A stretch of 64,000 nt of DNA, from assembly GCF_032854445.1 (NCBI RefSeq), contig NC_088298.1, forward strand, positions 8,603,504-8,667,503, given 5' to 3'. This document shows positions 32,091-42,100 of this stretch, in pieces. The translations under genes were made by a program, and so were the position numbers. The notes beneath the pieces were generated by a model. It did no database searches. It worked only from the letters and a program-made list of their open reading frames with translations, and was not told the DNA's origin. The stretch is from Liolophura sinensis (Eukaryota > Mollusca > Polyplacophora > Chitonida > Chitonidae). Numbering within the stretch: the first letter of the stretch is position 1; every line of letters begins with the position of its first letter.

Positions 32091-32525
32091 CATAAAAGTT
32101 ACATACAAAAGTCACATAGATTGAAACCACAAATGACCCTTTCGCAACTTTCTACATTTTTGTATTGTGTCTCCAGCCTCGAACGTGTTGTTAAAACCTA
32201 TTCCCGCTTATCAAGGAATGTCGCAATGAACTTCATCTGCCTCGAGCATTTATTACGTCGTTCCATCATCGTTGAAAACTGTACACTGTTTTCTTTGCAT
32301 GACTCCGATTTCATACTTCATATACTTTCTTAGTTCTTTGGTGGTTTGTGTTGAGCAAAAGTCGTTTTGGGTACATTGGCCTAGGGATTATTGCACTGGG
32401 ACGTTCATTCTTGGCCGACGGCTTGTATACGAATGTTTGTTTTGTCGCCTAGATTCAAGGTATTTATATGTAAATGTAACTGCAAATTCTGTCTAGTCTT
32501 CTCTGCATCACAGCCCTTTGAACAT

Positions 32526-32747
32526 CTAGCTGCTGCATCTCTGTTTCAGTACAGAAAGAGATGCTGATACCTCTACGAAGAAATGTATATTTTGATGCTT
32601 GTCAAACGTTTCTTCATTCGAGATTACAACAGCCAACGTACTGATCCCATCCCCTAACACTGCTGGCACTATCGGGTTAACTGAAGTTTGAAATGTCATT
32701 ATCTCAGGTCTCAACACCCTCCAACGACTGAGTACAGTCCTAAACAC
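32526..32747 (-). CDS. Orphan reading frame between genes A and B
   Basis: 73-residue open frame with protein-like stretches (VNPIVPAVLGDGISTLAVVI, FDKHQNIHFFVEVSASLSVL) and possible upstream acceptors (CACAACAG). It ends in a stop. No neighbouring exon was found, so this may be chance. Confidence 0.2.
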   Translation of the reverse strand: MFRTVLSRWRVLRPEIMTFQTSVNPIVPAVLGDGISTLAVVISNEETFDKHQNIHFFVEVSASLSVLKQRCSS

Positions 32748-32889
32748 AGTTCTGTTGTGAGAGACGCAGACTGGGTATCGCTAATATCCTAACATACCTG
32801 CTGCCATGCCTTCTCGACCACACACAATGTCAACTGCTGTCAACATCGGCCAGACGAGCAAATATTAACTCTTGATCTACCATCGGGTG

Positions 32890-33142
32890 GGGGCCTCCGT
32901 GGCTCAGTCGGTTAGCGCGCTAGCGCAGCGTAATGACCCAGGAGCCTCTCACCAATGCCGTCGCTGTGAGTTCAAGTCCAGCTCATGCTGGCTTCCTCTC
33001 CGGCCGTAAGTGGGAAGGTCTGGCAGCAACCTGCGGATGGTCGTGGGTTTCCCGGTTTCCACCCACCATAATGCTGGCCGCCGTCGTATAAGTGAAATAT
33101 GCTTGAGGACGGCGTAAAACACCAATCAAATAAATAAATAAA
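32890..33142 (+). mobile_element. SINE-1, full length, recent
   Basis: Head GGGCCTCCGTGGCTCAGTCG with box A-like TGGCTCAGTCGG and box B-like GAGTTCAAGTCC, AAATA tail, and a perfect 12-bp duplication TACCATCGGGTG at 32878-32889 and 33143-33154. Confidence 0.96.
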
Positions 33143-33199
33143 TACCATCGGGTGCTGCTGTACCAGGCTCCTTCACATACTAGTATGTCAGCACAGTAT

Positions 33200-33456
33200 T
33201 TTATTTATTTATTTGACTGGTGTTTTACGCCGTACTCAAGAATATTTCACATACATGATGGCGGTCATCATTAGGGTGGGAGGAAACTGGGCGGAGCACT
33301 GGGGAAACCCACGACCATCCGCAGATTGCTGGAAGACCTCCCTAGCAAGAGGAAGCATGAGCTCGACTTGAACTCACAGCGATTGCATTAGTAAGAGGCT
33401 CCTCGGTCATTCCGCAGCGTTGCCGTGCTAACCACTGCCACGGCCACGGAGGTTTC
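33200..33456 (-). mobile_element. SINE-1, full length, older
   Basis: From TTTATTTATTTATTTGACTG to ACGGCCACGGAGG. Confidence 0.9.
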
Positions 33457-33534
33457 CGAATATTCTAATACACGACAAGCTTTCATGCATCGTACTATGT
33501 GATTACACTCAGGCTGAAATATTATGCAATCAAA

Positions 33535-34330
33535 TAAACATTTGGTCTTATCTACATAAATGCTTGGCCTTTTTCAAATTGCACTGTCAACAAACCCTAC
33601 AGCGTTGCCTGCTTTAAAACCTGGCTGCGAAAAGGCCTTCTTCACAATGTACTGTTAACAAACCCTAGTGTCTGTTATAATGATTGGCCGCGACAAGGCT
33701 TTCTTCAGATTGCAATTTCAATGAGCCCTTTTCCCGTTGCCAGTTTTAACACTTGGCGACCACAAGGCTTTCTTCAAATTCCATCGTCAAGAAACCCTTT
33801 CAGTGTTGCCTGCTTTAATGTTTGACCGCGACAAGGCCTTTTTTTTAAATGTTATGCTAATCAATCGCTTTAGCGTTGTCTGATTAAATAATGTTTGGCC
33901 ACGACAAGGTTTTTTTTTTCAAATTGTATAGTCATAAAACACTTTTAGTGTTCACTGTTTTGAAGCGTTTTTCAAACTGCATACGATTTCTCTGCATTCA
34001 TGTATAGCCGAGACAACGCCTTTTTCAAATTGTATCGCCATCAAACCCTTCAGTATTGCCCAATTTAATGCTTCACCGCGACAAACAATTTTCAAATTGT
34101 ATCGTCATCAAACCTGTTAGTATTGCCAGATTTAATGCTTGACAGCGAAAAACCTTTTTCAAATTGTATGTTCTTCAAACCCTATTGGCGTTGTCTCTTT
34201 TGCTGCTCGATTGAGACAAAGTCTTTTTTCAAATTGTATAGGAAACAAACGCTTTTGTGTTTACATTTTAATGCTTGATCGCAACAAAGCCCTTTCCATT
34301 GGTCTTCAAACCGTTTAGCGTTGCCTCCTT
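33535..34330. repeat. Old diverged tandem repeat of about 75 bp
   Basis: About ten degenerate copies share CTTTTTCAAATTGTAT, TCAAACCCT, GTGTTGCC, TTTAATGCTTGACCGCGACA. They lie between genes A and B. Confidence 0.7.
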
Positions 34331-34335
34331 ATCAC

Positions 34336-34551
34336 CTGGCTTTTTCCAACTGTGTAGTAACCAAACTCTGTAGGGTTTTCTGTATCAATCTGCTTTAAGC
34401 ACATCTGACGCTGGACATACTGTAAGATTTGGTTGGGTACCTGCACAGGTTTATGAAGCTCTCCTATTACAACGCTCTTCGCATCTGACACAGCTGCTTC
34501 AAGTTTCAATCTTAAGGTTGTCATTTCAAACTCCTGTCTCCTCTTGAACAT
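34336..34551 (-). CDS. Orphan exon candidate between genes A and B
   Basis: Open frame with protein-like composition (MTTLRLKLEAAVSDAKSVVI, QYVQRQMCLKQIDTENPTEF) and a good donor, AGCCAG/GTGATA, at 34336. No partner exon with matching phase was found, and the family is not recognised. Confidence 0.3.
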
Positions 34552-35005
34552 GAAAGACTACATCACGGAGCGTAAGACTTAACAGAACTGCATTTTAACA
34601 AGGTATTCAGTCAGGATGATTTTTCCCCCCTTATGCATGGGTGCAGCGGGTCGCATTGCCCAGAGTAAACCTTCATCCGATATACTATATACCTGAAAAA
34701 CTTCTTTCCTAAAGACACATGTGTACCACTGACAAGTGGTTCCAAGTATCTTATCTTGTGATTATAATTTGCACATTTATTTCATTCATGTTTACGAAAG
34801 TTTCTTGTGTGGAGCAAACCAGATGGAGCGAGCAAACCAACGCCCTTGGCCAGGTACTTGACAAACCTCTTCAATTCCAGAGCGTATTCGCATAATTCTG
34901 ACCAACATGGAAGACTATAGAGATCTAAATTAAAATTTCACATCCATAACTAAAATATCAGAGCTGAGTGATCGATTCAGACTTTTGAAGAGTACAAACA
35001 TTGTG

Positions 35006-35011
35006 TTTATT
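35006..35011 (-). terminator. Candidate polyadenylation signal of gene B
   Basis: AATAAA on the minus strand about 245 bases after the gene B stop. It was chosen as the nearest canonical hexamer seen; no cleavage evidence is available. Confidence 0.4.
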
Positions 35012-35256
35012 AGTCAAAAATTTCAAATGAGACATGCGAAATAAAATTATGAACATTTTACAGAAAATGAAAACGAATGGTTCTTCACTTAGATTCGACA
35101 CAACTCTAAACACTACATAAATTACACTAAAATGTCACAATTTTGTAATAATTTTTTTACGTTTTCTGTCAGATTTTCACTTTTTTTCTGTTTTCATGAT
35201 TTTTTCCTCAAAGCTTGATGAACACAATGTTGCAACAAACAAATGTCCAGTCACGA

Positions 35257-36128
35257 TCACTGAGACTCAGTCTTAGATTTACCAGAAAAATCCTTCGACT
35301 CTGACAAAAAGCCACTGGACTCAGACGAAACTGTCTTTGGTTCAGAAGAATCGTCCAATACCTCTGTTGAAACACCGCCTGATTTTTCCTTTAACGGTGA
35401 CGAAACCAAATAAAGTTCTTCAAAGTCGCTGTCTTCTTTTTCCTCAGTTCGAATACTTTCGTTCATATCCTTACAATCCCCCGTTTTCTTCACCTCTAAG
35501 GAAACTCTGTCCTTCATTCCCGCAGGAATCTCGTCATTCTTTTCTGTCGAACTTTTGTCTATTTTATCCGTAGAAACTTCCTCTTCAAATTTATTTCCAC
35601 GTTCACATTCACTCGTAGCATCATCACCATCACGAGCAACCTTTTCTTGCAAATCTGCAGGCAAACCGGTGTCTTTTTGGCGTCGTTTGCGAGTTTTCCC
35701 CACAATTTCGTCGCCTGACATTTCGTCGACGTCGTCCTCATCTGGTAAAAGCTGCTGAAAAACGCGAGTCTCAGCTTTCGGGGACTGGTTACCTGGGTGA
35801 CGCCGCACGGCCGACAACTGCTGATAACGCGCCATTTTGGAAGTGACAATATCGCGCGTCACTTCCGGTTTCCGCTTCTGGAGTTTGCTGGAGTTTTCGT
35901 CCTCCGGCATTCCCGTGGCCGAATCAGAGAACTCCTCTGTCAATGAGGAATCTTTAGGAGAGCTTGAACATGACATTTCCATACGATGCTGCCTTTCGTT
36001 TTCGTCACTACTTTCACCTAAGTCTTGGTCCCCGCTTCCGTCTCCCCCATCACTTCTTCGCTGAGGATTTCTTCGGTTACCTTCAAGCCTGTTTAACCAC
36101 TCTTGCCTGTTCATCTCGTGCTGCGTAG
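35257..36128 (-). CDS. Gene B exon B6 (long charged tail and stop)
   Basis: Acceptor CATTCTTCAG, phase 1 in, ends at the stop 35259-35257. It encodes 289 residues beginning STQHEMNRQEWLNRLEGNRR, rich in Ser, Glu, Asp and Lys, with basic patches such as GKTRKRRQ. Low complexity suggests a disordered cytoplasmic tail with many possible phosphorylation sites. A minus-strand AATAAA lies at 35011-35006, about 245 bases downstream. Confidence 0.9.
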
Positions 36129-39100
36129 CTGAAGAATGGAAGGAGGATTGGTTTTATTAATCATTTATTTACTAATTCGATTGTTGTTCAACGCCATACT
36201 AAAAAAAATTCACTTATGGGATATGAGCTACAATAAGTTTTACGGATGTCAAGGAAACTGTGGTGCCCAGCTGAAGCCAACAACCTTTAACAAGTTACTT
36301 ACCAACCCCATGTTGGTGGAATGAGTGATTATGGCTTAACGCCACATCGGCCATATTGGTGGAGGACATGTTGTCTTCAACAAACATAAGACTTTGCCAA
36401 CCAAACCCAAGAGTGCCGTTCACTACTGACTTCTCACCAAGGTACTATGGATTATGAGACAAGAGATAAAATTTACCTGACTGGCAGTTTACGCCGTAAT
36501 GAAGAATGCTTCACTTATCCAACAGCGGCCAGCATTATGGTGGGAGGAAACGGAACAGTGCCCGAGGAAAACCAACAACTATCCGCAGTTTGTTGGCCAG
36601 CTGGTCAATAGTCTTAATTTATCATACATAATGTTCAATGCCATGCATATACTTAACAATTTTTCAATTATATAACAAACATCTTTACCGGGAAGGAAAC
36701 TGGACAAAATGAAGGGGACGAAAACCGGGCAGAATGAAGGGGAAACTTCAAAACTCCCTCTTCAATAAATCATTCAAAATTTCAACAATCTGATTCTAGG
36801 CGTCAAACCAGACATTCGTATACTAGCCGTCAAAGCAGACATTCGTATACTAGCCGTCAAACCAGACATTCGTATACTAGCCGTCAAACCAGACATTCGT
36901 ACACTAGCCGTCAAACCAAACATTCGTATACCAGCCGTTAAACCAGACCTTCGTATACCTGCCGTCAAACCAGACATTCGTATACTAGCCGTCAAACCAG
37001 ACATTCGTATACCAGTCGTCAAACCAGACATTCGTATACCAGCCGTCAAACCAAACATTCGTATACCAGCCGTCAATTAAAACGGACGTTCCTGGAGAAT
37101 AAAGCCAATTCCCAAATCAACGTTCAACACAAACCCAAGAATTAGCACAGTATATTACGTACAAGATTAGAATAGATACGAACAAAGCGAACAGTTTTCA
37201 ATAATGTTGGAAAGACGCAAGCAACATTCTCGGCGATTGACTGAAATGAAATCAGTATGCAAATCGATGTATCTCAGTAGGCAAATCGATGTATCTCAGT
37301 AGAAAAATCGATGTACCTCAGTTGAGCTTTGACTTCAACTTATTCAACATACTTACATCTTTCCTCATCTTGTGAAGACATCCAGTGTCTCATTTTGAAG
37401 AGAGCACAGCCAAGAGTGACAATACCGATCACCACGGCAACCACCATGCCGGTATTTGGGGTAAACCACCACAACGGATCGTTGTCCTGAAACAAAACGA
37501 ATATTGCACTGATCACGATGCTAAGGACATAAAAAGAATTTACTTAAACAGGCTATACCGCAGATTTTGGGCAACAAAGCGATCAGCGCAAATCCATTTG
37601 GATTTTGAAACTATTTTATTCATTTATTTATTTATTTGATTGGAGTTTTACGCTGTACTCTAGAATATTTCACTTCTTCCACTGCGGCCAGCATTATGGC
37701 GGGAGAAGCTTTTGTTTTAGAATAACCCATTATAACAGTGTTGTCTGTGCACTGTTACTGTTCACAGTTGGTACTTCAGCTCCTCCAAAAAGCGAATCGC
37801 GTTATAACTTTTTCGAACTTCAGGATCAGTTTTACTCTATAAATAGCATAGATACAAGTCTGATATTTACTGACCGGCAAATATGTTGTGCTATTGTTAG
37901 TTATTACACAAAATGTGATTTGTGTTAATAGAGAATACAGATTTTTGACAAAAATCTCAGGTATAGCCTCTCTAATTATTTCACTGATGTTATTGGATGT
38001 TTTATTACATTTATGTAGTTATTTGACTGGTGTTTTACGCCCTACTCCAAAAAATTTCACATACATAGGACATGTTTCATAATAATATATGATGTTACAG
38101 TTCAACTACTACATTTTCCTTTTCCATAAATGTAAGACTCCTACATGTACTATGGTTCTAAAGTACGAAAAAGTTATACGACTCTTTGAATGGTAACACA
38201 TAAACTCTTATCGTTTGTGTCACTGCCAACACCTGGGCCCAGTTGTTCGAAAGTGTATTGGTTAATTCTGGTATTAAGGCATATAAAATTCTAGCCAAAC
38301 TCAGCAGACAATGCAGTTCTTTAAAGTCAAAGTATAAGAGCAGCAGTTTTAGTTCAAATTTAACAAACCTGTACGCAATTTTTTTTTAAAGACTATAAAG
38401 TATAAAACTGAACACTTGGCTTTAAGTTAAATCTGACATTAAGTATTAAACCAGTTTTGAACAACAGGGCCCTGGTATTAAGTCAAATTTCACCTGTTTG
38501 GTTCTTTGGTATCAAAAAAAAACACAAAAAAAGCACGAGCACAATTATTGGATATTTGCTATGTTTGCTCAGATGCAGGTAGAGGCTCATTTATTAACAA
38601 TTTCTTTTTAACAGTGTGAAATCGGAAACTCAATTTATCTTCATTTACTTTCCTTACTCTTCCTTGTTAACTTCTCTGTCTTTAAGAAGTATTTTTTTTC
38701 TTTCTCACTGAAAAACATTTACTGATTGCTTAAATTTCCCCTCCAGAAAAACATACTTGACAAAAATTCTAGCTTTCAGGGAACAACTGCACCTTGACGA
38801 TTAACTAAATCTCCTGACTCAAAAGTCCAGAAGCAGCAGCCAGAGCTGGGTTTGATTTCTTTGTTTGTTTGATTGGTGTTTTACGCCGTACTCAAGAATA
38901 TTTCACTTATTCGACGGCCGCCAGCATAATGGTAGGTGGAAAGCGGGCAGAGCCCGGGGGAAACCCACAACATTCCGCAGGTTGCTGCCAGACCTTCCCA
39001 CGTACGGCCGGAAGCTGGGATTGAACCTGTCATCACACTGACATGATTGGTGACTTACATCGCTTTCCATTAGAGACTGTATCTCAGGATAGGCCACCAG

Positions 39101-42100
39101 GAGTTCATCTCCAGACAGTTTACCATCTTTGTTTTGATCATACTTCCTTAGTGACTCTTTCCATTTCTGTCAAATGTAAAAAAAAACTCTCAATGCTCAC
39201 TCAAATTTTTAAACTCGTACATGCACAAGGAAAAGAAAAGTGTCTCATAAACATGTATAATGTGGGAAGACATATTCTGGCAAAAATGAAAAACCAATAT
39301 GAAAAAGAAAAGACAACAAATAATATATTATATAATGTAAGTTATTTTGGAGGAAAAATGCCTAAACAACCACATCTACATGTATTTAGTTCTGGTAACT
39401 CTGAAAATCATCTTTAATCCAGACTTCTTATGAGGCCATGGAATACACCAGATTAGAGAAACAGGAAACTCAATATCGCATCACTCATACCCCACACTCA
39501 CATCCAACACTCATAAGGCTAAAAGGCAAAATAAACCCCAAGTGACGTCAGAGGAAATAGGTTCGTTCTTGTGTTATAGAAATAGCATGGGCCCATGGAA
39601 ATAGCCATAATGTGCACAATTTTTCATACTTCGTGATATCTCAGTTAAGCAGCATCAAAAAAAACAAATGGGTCTGCCTTTTAAACTTTAAGTTCAGGAA
39701 AACTTATACGGATATGGATGCATATTTACACGTTTTTACACGACACCAGACATGAAACCCCACCCAGTCACATTGTACTGACCCCGGGCCAACTGGTCAT
39801 GCTTCCTTGCTCCGACCTCTAAATGCTCAGCACCAAGCGAGGCATCAACAAGTATTATTTCTAAAGTCTTTGGTATGACTTGACCCGGATTTGATCCCAG
39901 GTCTCCTGACTTCAAGGTGGATGCTCTAGCCACTGTCATATATTTGCATGTAAAACAGATATATTTTACATAGAAATATATGTCTTCAGATTAAGTTGGG
40001 AATATACATAAACTGGAAACCAGGAAACTCCTCTGCAGGTACGTGGCAAAACTCATTTTCTGTATCTCACCACTTTTTGGAGTTCTCCAAGGTGAATAAC
40101 ATTATCATCTTGCTCATCTAAAGGGTTCTGAGTATCCCTATCTTCATCGTCATCAAACTGGATGATGTCATCAATATCCTGAGAAAAGCTGAAACAGGCA
40201 GAATTAAGTCTGAAACATATCTCTTCTATAACAACAGAAGAAATTAATCACCAACACGCATGTACTTCAGTTTGAACATATTTATTTATTTATTTATTTG
40301 ATTGGTATGCCATACTGAAGAATACAACAGCCAGGCTAAGCCTGACCATCCACAGCTTGCTGGAAGACCTTCGCACACCTGACTGGTGAGGTAGTCAGGA
40401 TGAGCTGGACTTGGAACTCCCAGTGATCACACAGGTGGAATGATCTTATTTAAACCTGCAGGGCTAGCATACCAACCACTAGGCCAAGGAAGCCTCCCAT
40501 CTTTGTGAAGCATAGGGATGAATTTTGGAATTATATGAAAGATGGCTTACAGATCAAAACTTACAACATGGTTCAAAAGATTTACGATTTAGATCAACAC
40601 TTAATGGTCGATAAAAAGTCTTTAGTACTAAATACTTTGTAACATAACATCAGGTGAAACATGAAACATGGCAAAAACTTTTACTTCTGAACAGTTCTAG
40701 AACACTTTCAAAACATGCCTTCACAGCCTTGTTACAATGTACCATTCACACTGCATTTCATTTAGCCACATTTGCATTAACACAGCAAAACTGATGCCCA
40801 GTCACGAACATACTCTTTCCACCACAGACCGTTCAAATCTACAGATTCCATGTTCTTTTGAAAGAGACCTGGGTTTCTCATACAAGTGAAAAGTGGCGTA
40901 AACCACGCTTGCATAACCAAGATACGTTTGCAAACAAGAACACATTTTCATTGTTCAAAGTGGATGTGCACCTTCACCATTAACTCACAAAGAGTCAAAG
41001 AAGTTGAATTCCGAGTCTTGCAGCTCTTGTGAAATAAAAACTACTTCAGCAATATCTGGGATCGATGATGGCCCACAAAAATCTCCCAAAACTTGATCCC
41101 CATCAACGAATCTGCTAAAATTAGGCATGTATTGAATTAAGTTCCTGATATGCAAGAATAACACCTCTTAATGACAGAGACATTTCCATTGGTCATTCTG
41201 AATTATGTAGCCATCTCTATCAGATTCGTAAGCTCCTTCAGCAGAGGTACAGGAGACTGAAGGCAGGAGGAGACTTTTGTGAGCAGCACCCTTTACAGCT
41301 GTAGGCTCAAGCTGTTTCTACAGCTAATAAAACAGCAACAATTTAAATGAACACTTTCTACTTCCAGGCATTTTGAGTTTTCTCCCTGTATTTGCTACAA
41401 GTTACTGCGAATGGGAACACATCTTGTAATGTAGAGTTTCAATGCAACGAATACATTTAATACCATCTGAAAAGCCACTGTGGCTTGTTTAGGAGACCAA
41501 TTAATGGATAACAATATTTTGATCCATATCACTCAATCCTTCTTGTAAATTGTAAGGGGCAAAGGAAACAATAAGGTTATGTAAATATATCAGATGCAAG
41601 ATGATTAAAACACTATTTATCAAAACAGTCTGATTTACTTTTAAAGATTTTTTTGATTTTTTTTTAAAATGCATTTGAAACTTTGGATTCTAGAGTTCCC
41701 ATTCTAGACTATATTGGAACCAGTGACATCAGGTCTTTGGATCCTACAGTTGCCTTACTAGACTATACTGGAAAAAGTGACATAAGGTTTTAGAATCCTC
41801 CAGTTGCCTTTCTATACAATATCTGGAGTAGTGACAACAGGTTTTTGGATCCTACAGTTGCCTTTCTAGACTATACCTGGAGCAGTGATCTCAGGTTTAT
41901 GGATCCTACAGATGCCTTTCTAGACTATACTGGAACCAGTGATATTAGATTTTTGGATCCTACAGTTGCCTTTCTAGACCATACCTGAACCAGTGACAAC
42001 AGGTTTTTGGATCCTACAGTTGCGTTTCTAGACCATACCTGAACCAGTGCCAACAGGTTTATGGATCCTACAGTTGCCTTTCTAGACCATACCTGGAGCA

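Noticed and set aside
35337-36064. Plus-strand and other-frame open frames over exon B6
   Set aside because: They are shadows of the charged gene B tail, which fits the spliced minus-strand gene.
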